A stretch of DNA of 64,000 bases from Tetramitus jugosus (GCA_937625935.1 OW569377.1:124001-188000); one strand, 5' to 3'; counted from the first letter of the stretch, positions 31,001 through 41,732 are shown. Made by a program: numbers and translations. Notes: generated by a model from the sequence alone, not told the origin.

Positions 31001-31686
31001 TTGATCGACTCCATCACACTCTTGTAACTCAGAGAGACACCAGGAGCGTACTGTGAGGCATACACACGCAAATCAAACTCTCCTGCATTCATCTCTGCCA
31101 ATCTCATGAAAATCAATGGTACTTGATCGAGTGCAGTCACACACATGATTACCATCCAAACCACAATGAAACAACTGGACAATCCAATAAAGAATGTCAC
31201 CTTTTTCGATCGTATATCATTGAACGTGTACTTGATGAATTGCTTGTACATGTGAAACAGGGAACCCAATGAGCGCTTCACTCTCTCTTTTGACCTCAAA
31301 AATAACAGTGTAGATCTCAATAGATGATACATGTAGAGCATCCATGATTGTACATTACCACTGTCATCATCTTCATCGTCACCATTGTGCGAATTTGCAC
31401 CATTTGCACCATGATCATTATCATCACCATAACCAGTGGTGTGATCAATCAAATTGGCATGTTCACTATACTTGTTGTGTGAGGGAGTGGTGGTGGTGGT
31501 GGGAGTCGTTGGAGTAAGATCACTCGTGTCAGCATTGAGTGAGCCATCAAAATGTTCAATGTTGAGCTCGAGTTCGTTTGGTGAAGTGTCACCATTATCA
31601 TCACCTGTATGATTGTTATTATGACTATTGTTTCCACTCAATGGCTCCACCAACTTTTGTTTCTTGTTGTTCTTTTTCTTGGCCAT
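28075..31686 (-). CDS. FtsX-type ABC-transporter permease, two FtsX domains
   Basis: 1203 residues. The first ~115 are Asn/His/Asp-rich and disordered. Then comes a TM helix (~168-190), a large soluble loop, and a first FtsX core of several TMs containing NVENRTFEMGVLRMIGIRVTGV. A second TM set follows, then another soluble loop, and a second FtsX core near the C-terminus (NEQAKEIGILRAIGCRKGVIIRLF). The paired ExGxLRAIG-type motifs are typical of MacB/LolC-like permeases. No ATPase domain is present, so it would need a separate NBD or act without one. Substrate unknown; lipid or lipopeptide export is the general family theme. Confidence 0.85.
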   Translation of the reverse strand: MAKKKNNKKQKLVEPLSGNNSHNNNHTGDDNGDTSPNELELNIEHFDGSLNADTSDLTPTTPTTTTTPSHNKYSEHANLIDHTTGYGDDNDHGANGANSHNGDDEDDDSGNVQSWMLYMYHLLRSTLLFLRSKERVKRSLGSLFHMYKQFIKYTFNDIRSKKVTFFIGLSSCFIVVWMVIMCVTALDQVPLIFMRLAEMNAGEFDLRVYASQYAPGVSLSYKSVMESIKGPHTTAEDHTTYSYFAPRLVMGQVTGSSAKGCADRLGYDPSSLSIHEADQWDWMYVGTKNIKECGTPPTDRDLNDLERIDFNAGQFCVPELCQVRAYQSILVIYDHDIEKKIQLGRKWTHAKLGAGEVYMTASMAKELNVKSGDSVILTIPLMNQFIGPFREAGMIIDDPNIYSGRVEFNDGNIHIPVTVKKVIDSTQYYGKISTTTNSAIFIEYSTLMPHLAKFLPPQLFGQSTEDVLSTVDLYKYAEYMYINHPPSRLDVYNENDYAVIQRKLVTFASKGLYLMGFDQLQAQFPVLTYMKNTQFFALFLGLIISIIVTILTTLSVILIYSLLMINVENRTFEMGVLRMIGIRVTGVVQLILVQAFFYAVPGWIFGVILGQVSFIGVAVLLSNVLQVEISRMVTWRAFGLATALGIIIPIVSSILPIWTALGKNLTESLDASRSKTKAVKYSIDRASEGGINWTSVIVGSFMVVFGASVYYFFPLSLLSLNLSLLLYMFFGLLLAMLLGLIMLSLNFESSLEFFTTQAFFFWENYAVRDIVLKNLVAHRLRNRKTTIMFSLSLGFIIFLTLSFTGQIKTLRYGLLRTYGTRVNMVASSHSSFRSSLTKGTLEKLCTDSRACKGYTYISYPLNEVAPYSIPQLTTKGGWISYSQSVYAVSANFFDVTGNTFVVVDDQPKPSSKFEKYGRTLTTMLYEIQGSSTALVGSLYKSLMNINLDSTFVLELPRKTNRLPRYEHRLLKPLAFLDAGPVGTFSKFPLLTWQSSFVSFPTFVRMSNNSINSVSAVPIQKMLLDINEKASGTDVNNFLASLRTISREKGISFKDLNSELEPLSIATQVLDFFFIFTTVVAMSICFFSLMSSMYSNINEQAKEIGILRAIGCRKGVIIRLFIYEAFVLIIAASIMGILIGLSIGYTMALQNTLFTQLPVDFIVPWKIILVVFGLAIVFSFISSVGPIVALLQLPIVTILRRLMG

Positions 31687-32042
31687 TTTATCTGAGTGCT
31701 AGCAATGTGTTCGAACAAAGGCTTAAACAACAAAATGAAAGGGTTGTGTGAGTATCTGGTTTTGTTCAGTGTGGATTCTTGTTTCGCTTTTGGTGAGGAG
31801 AATTGCGGAACGGGCTAAATGTTCAGTTCCTTCCTTGCCATTTCGAACTAGACACCTCCATGATCGCATCTCCGATTTTGGCGCCAAACTTTTTTGTTGG
31901 GTGAAGTCTCATTTTTGTTTTGCAAAGTTCAATGAATGGATGCAGTCAACTATGGGGTTACAAAAGTTCTGAAAACTTGCGAGGGATGTCTTGATTGCAA
32001 AAAAAACAAACTAAATTCACACGTCAAAACACATATAACAGA
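31687..32042. promoter_or_regulatory. Divergent promoter region, FtsX permease / uL3
   Basis: 356 bp between head-to-head starts. It contains no supported gene; the short frames here are out of phase with uL3 or lack coding character. The last ~50 bp before the uL3 ATG are A-rich (AAAAAAAACAAACTAAATTC). Confidence 0.4.
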
Positions 32043-33311
32043 ATGTCACACAGAAAGTTCGAGCACCCACGTTGCGGTTCCTTGGGTTTCTTGCCAAGAA
32101 AGAAGGCAAGAACCACCAGACAAAAGGTCAAGGCCTTCCAACCAGATAACCAAAAGTTGAAGCCTCATTTGACTGCTTTCGCTGGTTACAAGGCTGGTAT
32201 GACCCACGTTGTTCGTGAGGTCAACAGATCTGGATCCAAGCTCCACAAGAAGGAAATTGTTGAACCAGTCACCATTCTTGAGACTCCACCTATGGTTGTT
32301 GTCGGTATTGTTGGTTACACCAAGACTCCTTTCGGTTTGAAGACTTTGGCTACCGTCTGGGCACAACACTTGTCCTCTGAAGTTAGAAGAAGATTCTACA
32401 AGAACTGGGCTACTTCCAAGAAGGCTGCCTTCAAGAACCACACTGCTGAGTATCACTTGAAGAAGGGCAGAACCCAAAGAGCTCAAGATTTGGACAAATT
32501 GGCTGCTCAAGCTACTGTCATCAGAGTTTTGGCTCACACCCAAATTGGTAAGGTCTCTGTCGGTGCCAAGAAGGCTCACTTGATGGAAATCCAAGTCAAC
32601 GGTGGATCCATTGCCAACAAGGTCAAGTTTGCTTACCAATTGTTGGAAAAGACTGTTGCTGTCTCCAGTGTTTTCAGCAAGAACGAAGCTATTGATACCA
32701 TCTCTACCTCCAAGGGTAAGGGTTTCAAGGGTGTCATCTCCAGATGGGGTGTTACCAAATTGCCAAGAAAGACCCACAAGGGTTTGAGAAAGGTTGCTTG
32801 TATCGGTGCATGGCATCCAGCCAGAGTCTCATGGACTGTTGCCCGTGCTGGTCAAAAGGGTTTCTTCAGAAGAGTTGCCTTCCACAAGAAGATTTACATT
32901 GTTGGAGCCAACTTGAACACTGAAGAAGGTAAGACTGCTGCAACTACCGCTTACGATTTGACTAGAAAGAGCATCAACCCAGTTGGTGGCTTCCCAGGAT
33001 ACGGTGTTGTCACTGAAGACTTCTTGGTTGTCAAGGGATCCGTTCCAGGTCCATTCAGAAGAGTCATTACCTTGAGAAAGGCTTTGCACCCACCTACCTC
33101 CAAGGCTTTCCTTGAAGACGTTGTCTTGAAGTTTGTTGATACTTCCTCCAAGATTGGTCGTGGTAGATTCCAAACTTTGGACGAAAAGAAGAAGTTTATG
33201 GGTCCATTGAAGACTGATTTGGAAAAGAAGAGAAGAGAAGATGTTGCCAAGAGCCGTGCTATGAAGGAAGAAGCTTCTGACAAGAAGACTGCCGTCAAGA
33301 GATCTGCTTAA
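32043..33311 (+). CDS. RPL3: 60S ribosomal protein uL3 (RPL3)
   Basis: 422 residues from [20 protein letters not shown], the universal N-terminus of eukaryotic uL3; the ATG at 32043 is therefore certain. The basic [22 protein letters not shown]-like region (here [19 protein letters not shown]) is the part reaching the peptidyl-transferase centre. Codon choice is strongly biased (TTG, AAG, GGT, ACC), as expected for a highly expressed gene, and long antisense open frames are by-products of that bias. The C-terminal KKTAVKRS tail is slightly longer than in yeast or human. No intron is seen. Confidence 0.97.
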   Translation: MSHRKFEHPRCGSLGFLPRKKARTTRQKVKAFQPDNQKLKPHLTAFAGYKAGMTHVVREVNRSGSKLHKKEIVEPVTILETPPMVVVGIVGYTKTPFGLKTLATVWAQHLSSEVRRRFYKNWATSKKAAFKNHTAEYHLKKGRTQRAQDLDKLAAQATVIRVLAHTQIGKVSVGAKKAHLMEIQVNGGSIANKVKFAYQLLEKTVAVSSVFSKNEAIDTISTSKGKGFKGVISRWGVTKLPRKTHKGLRKVACIGAWHPARVSWTVARAGQKGFFRRVAFHKKIYIVGANLNTEEGKTAATTAYDLTRKSINPVGGFPGYGVVTEDFLVVKGSVPGPFRRVITLRKALHPPTSKAFLEDVVLKFVDTSSKIGRGRFQTLDEKKKFMGPLKTDLEKKRREDVAKSRAMKEEASDKKTAVKRSA

Positions 33312-33513
33312 ATTTGCTCCTCTGAATAAATTGTCACACTAAAACAACACGTTCTTGATTTTCTTATTGTTTTACCAGGTGATCACTCGATGATCGTGCA
33401 TCTTGGGTTGGGACGAGATCTTTCCTTGCCAAAGTCGCATGCAGAGAACCACAATGAAATTCAACAAGAAATTTGGATGGTGCTATCAAATCAACCACCC
33501 TCAATTAACGGTT

Positions 33514-33600
33514 GCGAGAATGAGTCTAGGTGGTTCTGGAAATGGGCTTCAAACCCATTGCGGACATGCGTCCGAGAGGTTCAATTCCTCCTTTCTCGCG
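33514..33600 (+). tRNA. tRNA-Sec (anticodon UCA)
   Basis: 87 nt that fold as a eukaryotic selenocysteine tRNA. The acceptor arm begins GCGAGAA and closes with TTCTCGC plus discriminator G. The anticodon arm ATGGG-CTTCAAA-CCCAT has anticodon TCA at 33549-33551. There is a long variable arm (GCGGACATGCGTCCG) and a 4-bp T stem (GAGG-TTCAATT-CCTC). The order of parts and the segments GGCTTCAAACC and GGTTCAATTCC closely match known eukaryotic tRNA-Sec. A TTTT run at 33614-33617 can serve as the Pol III terminator. It lies ~200 bp after uL3 on the same strand. Its presence implies that this organism reads UGA as selenocysteine in some mRNAs. Confidence 0.92.
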
Positions 33601-33673
33601 TTCAATGGTATTGTTTTACCTCACCAGATCTACTAGGATAAACAGGATACTTAAAGAAAGCTTTTGGATTTAT

Positions 33674-34846
33674 TCAACAAGTGTTTATGATCTGCTTCGT
33701 GGGAAACAGTTTTGCAGAGTAATATTCTTCATAATCTCTCGCAACATCGACCTGATATCTGTCAAAAGGTATCAGATTTGATAGAGGATTCACAATAAGC
33801 TGATCGAGCAAACTGCCTTCAATCTGAGCTAAACAGTCCTTCGATGTTTGATTGGTGATCGTTCCTTGAAATTCATTGGCTTTACCTCTAAAGTGTACTA
33901 TTGATGTATAGCCTGATGATACGCAAGTCACCTCCAAGGTTCCACTGATACATGCTCTGCACTTGCTGAGGCTCAACCTCCGCTTTCGTACAGATTGAGA
34001 AGCAAAGAGACAAGCCAGGGCACTCCTACCAGAGTTGTATGACAATGATGGCAACTTAATCATGTATGACTCATCCAATGATTCAAAACGAAGTACATGT
34101 TGACTGCTCTCACTCAATACAGTGCTTGAGTTTGGGTTTGACGCATCACCATCCATCACAAGAGACACGCACTCAGTCATGCTCGAGAAGCTCATACGAT
34201 ACTTTTCGTTCTTCCACAGACTTGTAGTCGTTCGAGTCAGGATACTCGTTGTCGTTCGTGAAGAGACAGCCCTTTGTTTTGCGACGGCAATGAGAAGAGA
34301 GGAAGAAGAAGGCACATCACCAAAGCTCTTGCGTGCCATTAGACCAAGATTGACATCTTCTTGATCCTTTGTCATCACACTGTGCTCGTGGACGAATGAA
34401 GAGACAGACTCAGATCCAGTATAGCAATCTTTTCTGTGTTTCCATTTTCCATATGAAGAGGTGCATTTCATGGTCTTTGAACGTCGATGATGATGATGAT
34501 GAGTGGTAGGTATCACATTTTTACTTGAATTACTACAATTGCTGCTGTCACCACAGCCATCACTCATACTGCTCATACTGCGGTATTGAGGAACAGAGGA
34601 GGATGACGATGACAGCGCAGCACCCTTTAGAAATACATGAGACATATTGACAAGGCACCATTCAGTTACTGCCAGTATCCTGAGAATGGAGTCTTCCTTG
34701 GATGATGAGGATCTTGACATGGATAAGAGCTTGGAGGATGGCTTGAAGCATTGGAGGAATGTTTCATCTTGCAGAGGGTTAGATGACCATGGATGGGCAG
34801 AAGAGTCTTGTCTCAGTGGTGAGGATGGAATACTCTTTTGTTTCAT
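33674..34846 (-). CDS. Ser-rich hypothetical protein
   Basis: 390 residues from the ATG at 34846. The first ~220 are Ser/Thr-rich with a polyHis run (HHHHHRRS) and look disordered. The C-terminal ~170 residues look folded and beta-rich (ISGTLEVTCVSSGYTSIVHFRGKANEFQGTITN). This part is faintly reminiscent of the beta-barrel of oxysterol-binding-protein domains, but the OSBP fingerprint is absent, so I do not assign it. There is no signal peptide. The frame is complete and probably real because it fills the space between tRNA-Sec and the next gene. Confidence 0.6.
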   Translation of the reverse strand: MKQKSIPSSPLRQDSSAHPWSSNPLQDETFLQCFKPSSKLLSMSRSSSSKEDSILRILAVTEWCLVNMSHVFLKGAALSSSSSSVPQYRSMSSMSDGCGDSSNCSNSSKNVIPTTHHHHHRRSKTMKCTSSYGKWKHRKDCYTGSESVSSFVHEHSVMTKDQEDVNLGLMARKSFGDVPSSSSLLIAVAKQRAVSSRTTTSILTRTTTSLWKNEKYRMSFSSMTECVSLVMDGDASNPNSSTVLSESSQHVLRFESLDESYMIKLPSLSYNSGRSALACLFASQSVRKRRLSLSKCRACISGTLEVTCVSSGYTSIVHFRGKANEFQGTITNQTSKDCLAQIEGSLLDQLIVNPLSNLIPFDRYQVDVARDYEEYYSAKLFPTKQIINTC

Positions 34847-35017
34847 TTCGAGTGATTGTATTTGAGTCTTGTTGTAGTTGTTCAGAAAACAATAAGGCTG
34901 TCTTTTTATCGTTTTTACAAGCTTGGTCGGATTGCTTGTTCCACAAAATTTGTGAACATGTTTTCCAGCTTTTTGTAGAAGCGTGATTCGAGTTAACGGA
35001 AAAGTTTCCCGCCACTT

Positions 35018-36251
35018 TTAATTTGGTGATGCACCATCATATTCAGCCAGCGATTCTCTGGGAGAAATGGTTGGTGATGTTGATGCTTTTGTGTAGCTCG
35101 TCTTTAGGCTTCTGGTTAGAGAACGAATAATTTTCGAGTATTGGTTGAGTTCTTGCTTTTGCTGTTCAATGAGATTGATAAGTGCCCTCTTATCGTTTAT
35201 GCTTGTACTGGAAAGAGAATGAACAAGTTAGGTCAGTAAATGCTACTCAACAACAAGAACTTTTGCAAATGATACTTACTGGATGACATCCAAGTTCTCG
35301 GCTAATTTGTCTGACAGTCCCCGATTGGCTTTCTTGTGCTGCTCTGACATGTTAGCTCTTTGCAATGCTCCGTTTAATTCATCAACTACTTCTCTCATTT
35401 GAACAATTTCAATCTCTTTCTCGCAAAGGGATTTCTTTAAGTTCTTATTGCATTGTATCTGCCTCATCAATAGATCTTGAAGAGTTTGAGCAGTTTCGAC
35501 AGCTTTCATCTCCCTAACTCGTGAGTTTCGATATTCTCTCTGAAGTTTAGCCACCTTGTATCGTAGTTGTTGTTTCTCGATATCCTTCGTCTGAGGAGCT
35601 TTGGAAACAACAGAAACGACGGTGTTTGTCCGATTCATTGATCTGAATGGATTTTCTTCGGATGCGATCGACCGATTCGTTAGAATGTCATTCGTCGAGC
35701 TTTCATTTGCATCATCATTTCTCGCGTTCGTTGATCTACTCATCGATTGGGAGTTCTCTCTGTTTTCTTGGTTACCTTTCCCTCCATAAGATTTCGGGTG
35801 AGAATTGCTTACGCCACCACTTTGTAAATCTTGAGAGCCAGTGCTACTTCCTCTTCTGTTGTCTCTCTCCTCCATTATCAATGACATTCTTTCTCCTTTA
35901 ATTCTCATTAATTCCCTTTTTACTTCTTCTTCTTGTTCGAATGGGAGGATAACATCGTCATCCTTCAATGAAATCAACAGGAGAGTATCATGTTAGCCGA
36001 AGGGAGTCGTGTCATGAAAAACGTGTAATGATTGCACATACTTGATCGTTCTCTTCTCCTTCAATGATTCCTCGTAAAAGTTGATGTTCTTCAGTATCCT
36101 TCAGGAACACTTTCCCTGTTCAATAGTTCATGACCTTTGTTAGTTTGACCAGAATGCCATCGAAGAAACAAAGTGAAGAACTTGATATCATACAAAAGTT
36201 AACATCCAATTTATCTTCCTTGCTGGTTGATTTATGAGAAGTGGAAGACAT
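35018..36251 (-). CDS. Four-exon coiled-coil protein
   Basis: My model in transcription order: exon 1 36251-36194, exon 2 36115-36042, exon 3 35962-35280, exon 4 35207-35018; 334 residues. All introns are short (78, 79, 72 bp) and have GTATGA, GTATGT or GTAAGT donors and AG acceptors, and the phases join without a stop. Exon 3 carries most of the protein: a Glu/Arg-rich helix, a Ser/Asn-rich linker, then a coiled coil with heptads (KLQREYRNSRVREMKAVETAQTLQDLL). Exon 4 continues the helix and ends in a Ser/Thr tail. Function unknown; a cytoskeletal role is plausible. Confidence 0.75.
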
Positions 36252-36390
36252 CGTTTTTGACACTTTCAGACTGATCTTGTCGAATTCGTTTCGTAAATGG
36301 AGGAAAAATTGAGCGGCAAGACAAATAAAAGGATTGTAAGGCTTTGTGCAAGAGTTTTTATATACCACCAGGTTGGTTCGGTGTGGTTGT

Positions 36391-38832
36391 TTACTTCTTC
36401 TTTCCCTTGGCGTTCTTGGCGTTCTTGTCTTCTTCAACAACCTTTTGGCCTGATGCAGCATTCTGCTTCATCTGATACTCCTTGACAATTCTGTTTTGTA
36501 CATCAGGTGTGACTGGTCTGTGGCAGAGGTAATCCATGGAAAATTCACCCTTTCCTTGAGTCATACTTCTCAAATCAGTGGTGTATCCAAACATTTCACC
36601 CAATGGGACTTCAGCAGTCAAATAGGTAGTATCGATTGTCATTTCAGTGTGAACAATTTGACCTCTTCTCTTGGAAACAGATCCCATCACAGATCCCTGA
36701 TACTCGGATGGTATCACAATTTCAACCTTCATAATTGGTTCAATAATGGATGGTCTTGCCTTTTCGAAAGCTTGTTTGAAAGCCAATGCACAAGCAGTCT
36801 TGAAAGCCAATTCGGAAGAATCGACAGAGTGAGTGGCACCGTCGGTCAGAGCGACACGAACACCCCACACTGGACATCCGATCAATGGACCCTTCATGAC
36901 CACTTCTCTGAATCCCTTGTCACAAGCAGCAATGTAACCAGGTGAGATGGCATTACCGATAATCTTGTTCTCGAATTCAAACTTCTCTTCAGAGTCCACG
37001 TCCATTGGTTCAATGTAACCAATAACCTTGGCATACTGACCAGCACCACCAGTTTGCTTCTTGTGAGTATAGTCGTAGGAGGCTCTGGCGTTGATGGCTT
37101 CTCTGTATGCGACATATGGTCTTCCAGTTTGAACATTCAAATCATATTCTCTCTTCATTCTCTCCGTGTAAATGTGCAAGTGAAGTTCACCCATACCAGA
37201 AATGATGGTCTGACCACCTTCACTGTCGAATGACACCTTGAACGTTGGATCTTCTCTCTGGAAACGTGCCAATGCCTTTGCAAACGCAGATTCCTTGGCC
37301 TTATCGGTCAATGAGAGACTGAGAGAGATGACAGGATCAGGCACAAACATACTCTCCATACTCATGGCGTTCTCAGCCTTCAAAGAACCAACAAATGTGT
37401 CACCAGAGGCACACTCGACACCAAACATGGCACAAATCTCACCTGGTCCAATCTCCTCAATGTCCTCCATTTCAGCAGAGTGCATACGAACCAATCGAGG
37501 CACCTTGACCTTTTCCTTTGTGGCAATATTGTAAATGTGACTGCCTCTCTTCATGGTACCCTGATAGACACGAATATAGGTCAATTGACCATATTTGCCT
37601 TCTTCGAGCTTGAATGCGAGACCGAGGAACGGCTTGTCTGCATCGGAAACAGTCAACACCTTTTCTTCCTTTTTGATGATGCTAGAGGATGCATCGTCAT
37701 CCACTGCTGATGAATCATCACCATCTTCACCATTGCCACTGCCACTTGCACTGCTCACCTGTCTCAATGCAAAGTTATCAATCTGACCAGGATGAGGCAA
37801 ATAGTCGACCACACCGTCCAACAGTGCCTGAATACCCAAATTTCTCTTGGCTGTGCCCATGAACACTGGGGCAAACTTGTTGGCAATGACACCACGACGA
37901 ATGGCTTGCTTCAACAGTGCGACATCAGGCTCCTGCTCCTCCAAGTACAGCATTTGCACTTGTTCATCAATCTCTGCCACTGCTTCAATCAATTCTCTTC
38001 TTCTGGTCAGTGCTTCTTCTCTGAATCTGTCTGGAATGCCATCTTCGACCACAACCTTCTCACCATTCTCACCCAAGAATCTCACAGTCTTCATCTCCAC
38101 CAAATCAATGAGACCAGTGAGTGCGTCTTCGAGTCCCATTGGTATTTGAACCTGTGCGGCATTCAGTCCCAACTTTTCCTTGACTTGTCTCATGACACGA
38201 TCAGGATCTGCACCCAATCGATCCAACTTGTTGATAAAGCACAATCGAGGCACACCATATCTCTTCATTTGTCTATCAACAGTCAATGATTGTGATTGGA
38301 CACCAGAGACTGAACAGAGAATGAGAATGGCACCATCGAGCACTCTCAATGCACGCTCCACTTCAATTGTGAAATCAACGTGACCTGGTGTGTCAATAAT
38401 GTTGATGTGATGACCCTTCCATTGACAATAGGTGGCAGCAGACTTGATGGTAATACCCTTTTCTCTCTCTAGATCCATAGAGTCCATCTTTGCACCCACA
38501 CCATCTGTTCCCTTGACTTCATGAATCTCATTGATTCTACCAGTGAAGAACAAGATGCGTTCAGTGGTAGTTGTCTTACCAGAGTCAATATGAGCAGAGA
38601 TACCAATGTTTCTCAATTTGCTCAATGATTCAATCTGAGTGGGTGTCAACAAGTCTAGTTGAGTCACTTGTTTGTTACGACTGGTGGTGATGTTCTCTTG
38701 TTGTTGTTGTTGTGAAAAGGTGGATGAAAAGGTGCGAATGTTTTTCTTATTGTTGTTGATGTGGTTGTTGGACATGAGTCTGTTGGCACACTGGCGCTGT
38801 TGTTGGTTGAACAAGAGTCTCTTCATCATCAT
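36391..38832 (-). CDS. GFM1: Mitochondrial elongation factor G
   Basis: 813 residues from the first ATG of three in a row at 38832; the open frame extends further upstream only from GTG. The N-terminus ([14 protein letters not shown]...) is basic and Gln/Asn-rich, fitting a mitochondrial presequence. GTPase motifs are [15 protein letters not shown] (G1), GITIKSAA (G2), DTPGHVDF (G3) and [10 protein letters not shown] (G4). The later domains include the [18 protein letters not shown] block. It catalyses translocation on mitochondrial ribosomes. An acidic Ser/Gly insert (~400-420) is lineage-specific. The C-terminus is a Lys-rich tail. Confidence 0.94.
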   Translation of the reverse strand: MMMKRLLFNQQQRQCANRLMSNNHINNNKKNIRTFSSTFSQQQQQENITTSRNKQVTQLDLLTPTQIESLSKLRNIGISAHIDSGKTTTTERILFFTGRINEIHEVKGTDGVGAKMDSMDLEREKGITIKSAATYCQWKGHHINIIDTPGHVDFTIEVERALRVLDGAILILCSVSGVQSQSLTVDRQMKRYGVPRLCFINKLDRLGADPDRVMRQVKEKLGLNAAQVQIPMGLEDALTGLIDLVEMKTVRFLGENGEKVVVEDGIPDRFREEALTRRRELIEAVAEIDEQVQMLYLEEQEPDVALLKQAIRRGVIANKFAPVFMGTAKRNLGIQALLDGVVDYLPHPGQIDNFALRQVSSASGSGNGEDGDDSSAVDDDASSSIIKKEEKVLTVSDADKPFLGLAFKLEEGKYGQLTYIRVYQGTMKRGSHIYNIATKEKVKVPRLVRMHSAEMEDIEEIGPGEICAMFGVECASGDTFVGSLKAENAMSMESMFVPDPVISLSLSLTDKAKESAFAKALARFQREDPTFKVSFDSEGGQTIISGMGELHLHIYTERMKREYDLNVQTGRPYVAYREAINARASYDYTHKKQTGGAGQYAKVIGYIEPMDVDSEEKFEFENKIIGNAISPGYIAACDKGFREVVMKGPLIGCPVWGVRVALTDGATHSVDSSELAFKTACALAFKQAFEKARPSIIEPIMKVEIVIPSEYQGSVMGSVSKRRGQIVHTEMTIDTTYLTAEVPLGEMFGYTTDLRSMTQGKGEFSMDYLCHRPVTPDVQNRIVKEYQMKQNAASGQKVVEEDKNAKNAKGKKK

Positions 38833-39084
38833 CTCGATAAGTAAGCAGAGGTGTTCGTTTGTTGTTTGTTTTTCTCTCGCTGAATGTTGGTTGCAAGGAC
38901 GGCGTGTGAAAACGGGGGAAAAAGAGATGCGGGGCGGCCTCACATATACTCACTTTTTATCCGACCGAGAATGAAGTTTCGGATTTTGATACTCCGATGA
39001 ACCAACCGCAGTATCTGCACGGAAACGAAAACGACGATCCCATTCTTTAAAAAAAAACAAATCGTAGTATAGTCATTGAAAATC

Positions 39085-41151
39085 ATGAGAGACTTTGGAA
39101 GTAGAAACAGTGGAAGCAGCAACAATGGTGGTGGTAGTAGTGGTGGTGGTGGTAGCAATGGACCACCAAGCAGCAAAATTTATATTGGAAATTTGTCCAG
39201 TCGTGTCAGTGAACGAGAAATTCAAGACACTTTTGGCAAGTATGGCTCCATTAGAAAAATCGAATTGAAGAATCGTTATGGATTTGTTGTATGTGATCAT
39301 CACTCTTTTTTCATGAATCTCTTTGATCATCATCTCATCCTTTTTTGTATAGGAATATGCTGATACAAGAGAAGCAACAGATGCTGTTCGTGAGATGCAA
39401 GGCTATGCCTTTGATCAACAAAAAGTCAATGTTGAGTTGGCCAAGGGACCAAGACCTCAACGCAACCCACCTTCTCACTCTGATTACAAGCTCATTATTG
39501 ATAATTTGTCATATAGTGTCAGTTGGCAAATGTTGAAGGATCACATGAGAAAGGCAGGTGATGTGATTTTTGCAGATGTCATGAAGGATCACAATGGAAG
39601 ATCCAAGGGATATGGTGTTGTTGAATACAAGTCATATGATGATATGAGATATGCCATTCGCAAGTTGGATGACACTGAATTGGAGGGAAGTTACATTAGA
39701 GTCAGAGAGGTTTGTATCATCAGAATCATTTTTTTTTTGTATTGTTTTTTTTTGAATGGGTTGTGTGCGCACGTGTGAGAACTGGCACAGAACAAGGCAT
39801 CTACTTGCAGTAGTAGCAGAGAAGGAGAGAGAACATGGTATGTCACGTATGATGAGAATGATGATGAAAATGAGATACCCCCCGTTGTTTATGAGTCGAT
39901 CGCAGTCTTGATTCGATCACAGTCAGTCCATTCTTTGTTTGCTTCTATTGTCTCTCTCTCTTGTGTGTGTGTGTGTGTGTTTGTGTTTTGAATTGGGTTG
40001 TGTGATACCATCAACTTGATCATGATGGTGAGTGATAAACAATGATGATGAAACATCTATGAGTTGGAGTTGGTGCTTGATTCGTCATGGCTTCTCAGTG
40101 TGTGTGTGTGTGTGCATGTGATGGTTAAGGGCTTCTCTGTTGTCAGTTCGTTTTGCTCTGAGATTTGTTGGTGATTGGGTCATGCGTGCACTGGTAGTGG
40201 TGGTCTCTCTGATGTGTTACACTCTCTCTTTTGTGTTGTTATTATGGTGGTAGTGGTGGTGGTGGTAATGGGAACATTTTCTGGACTGTCTGTTGTTGAT
40301 CATCGTACTGTGTCTCTCTCGTTTGTTGGGGTGGTCTCATGTTTTCTCTCAATCTCTCAATCTCTCTCGATGCATTCTGGGGTCTCAACGTTGTCTTCCG
40401 CTGTGTGACTGCTGGTGGTGCTTTCTCTGTGTCTTGTTCTCGAACGCGCTCTCTCTCTCTCTCTGTTTATTCTGTCTGTCTCGCACTCTCTGTGTATTTC
40501 TCTGTGGGCACAACTGTTGTCGATTTCACACCTATTAACACATTAACGGTTCATTGGACACACTTTTTTTCTGGTGGTTATGATTGACTCTGGTGGTGGT
40601 GGTGATTGTGATTGCTGATTGCTTTTGAACATTTTCTAATTACAACCATGTAGGACAGAGGAAGAGACAGAGAAAGAGATTATGGTAGAAGAAGCAGCAG
40701 AGGTGGCAGCAGAGAAAGAGGCAAACCATATGAGAGCAGCAGAGACAGAAGAAGATCTCCTCGCAGATCTCCAAAGAGATCCTACGACAGCAGACGTGAT
40801 CGTTCTCCAAGAGGTAGAGACAGTGGAAGACGTGGTGACCGTTCTCCACGTGACAGATCTCCAAGAACTGACAGATCTCCATCCCCAAGAGGCAGAGACG
40901 ATAGATCTCCAAGAGGTGATGACAAATCTCCAAGAAGAGACAGCAGCAACAATAGAAGATCTCCAACTCCAAGAGGCAGTCCAAGAAATGCCTCTCCATC
41001 CCCTGCCAGAAGAAGCCCAGAGAACAATGGCTCTCCTCAACACAGAGGAGTATCCATCAGTCCAGAGAACGATAACAGAAGCCCACACTCCCCGCGTGAT
41101 ATTTCCCCTGAGCGTGAAGCAAGAAGCCCTACTCTACAAGACAGAGATTAA
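39085..41151 (+). CDS. SR splicing factor, two RRMs and RS tail (SRSF1-like)
   Basis: Three exons: 39085-39288, 39353-39709, 40654-41151; 352 residues. Exon 1 encodes a Gly/Ser-rich start and the first half of RRM1 ([11 protein letters not shown]). Exon 2 completes RRM1 and carries RRM2 ([24 protein letters not shown]). SWQMLKD takes the place of the SWQDLKD motif of SRSF1-type pseudo-RRMs. Exon 3 encodes an Arg/Ser domain ([19 protein letters not shown] repeats). Intron 1 is 64 bp. Intron 2 is 944 bp, much longer than others here, and rich in GT and CT microsatellites. SR proteins bind exonic enhancers and guide splice-site choice in the nucleus. Intron retention would end the protein soon after RRM2. 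Confidence 0.88.
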
Positions 41152-41295
41152 GTGTCAACAACGACAACACAACTCTTTGATTATCATTAATAAAAAGCGT
41201 TCATCTACAGTCGTTTTTCGCTTTTTGTGTTTTTTGCAATTGTTGAGCCAATCATCACACTGATCTCTGCCAAATAGAACTTATCTATCTAGCCA

Positions 41296-41732
41296 ATGGA
41301 AGCACCAACCCACACGGTAGAAGAGGATCCAATTCGATGTTGTGTTCGAATACGTCCTTTGAATCGAAGTGAGAAGAGCAGAGCACCAACAGCAACAGGA
41401 CAGAATGGAGTGAACCAAGTCTGTCTCTCAGCTCTAAAAGACAACCAAACTCTTCAATATATCAATCATTTGGCAACAGTACCCAAGGGCTCATCCCGAA
41501 CGAACAGTGCATCAAAGATCAAGAAGAAAACAAGCTATGCCACCAAGAACAATAATCATTCCTCCCATTCAGCTCCACATACTCCAACAGACAAGAAGAC
41601 ATTTACTTTCGATGTAGTTCTGGGCGAGAAAATGACACAGGACGATGTTTTTGAGAAGAGTGGTATCAGAGAGCTCATTGACTTTGCCCTAGAAGGCTTC
41701 TCAACAACCATTTTCGCCTATGGTCAAACAGG
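41296..41732 (+). CDS. Kinesin motor, 5' part, interrupted in the P-loop
   Basis: Encodes the first ~145 residues of a kinesin motor domain: CCVRIRPLNRSE (beta-1), a Lys/Ser-rich insert, FTFDVVLGEKMTQDDVFE, then IFAYGQTG, where the virus-like element begins. The remaining P-loop residues SGKT resume at 62157. Reading on into the element gives VTNGS and a stop at 41751, so only a short ATP-binding-dead stub could be made from this allele. Removing the element and one ACAGG copy restores AYGQTGSGKTFT without any frame change. The start at 41296 is the natural ATG. Confidence 0.93.
41728..41732. repeat. Target-site duplication ACAGG, left copy
   Basis: ACAGG just before the left TGTCAC terminus, repeated at 62152-62156 just after the right GGGACA terminus. 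Because neighbouring bases also match, a 6- or 7-bp duplication (ACAGGT, AACAGGT) with slightly different element ends is also possible. Confidence 0.8.

Noticed and set aside
32046-33298. Long antisense frames opposite uL3
   Set aside because: They are by-products of strong codon bias in a ribosomal protein gene.
33390-33781. Overlapping plus-strand open frames of 77-83 codons after uL3
   Set aside because: They run across the tRNA-Sec gene and have no protein character.
39830-40640. C/D-type snoRNA in the long SR-protein intron
   Set aside because: ATGATGA and CTGA words occur, but no convincing terminal stem or box spacing was found.
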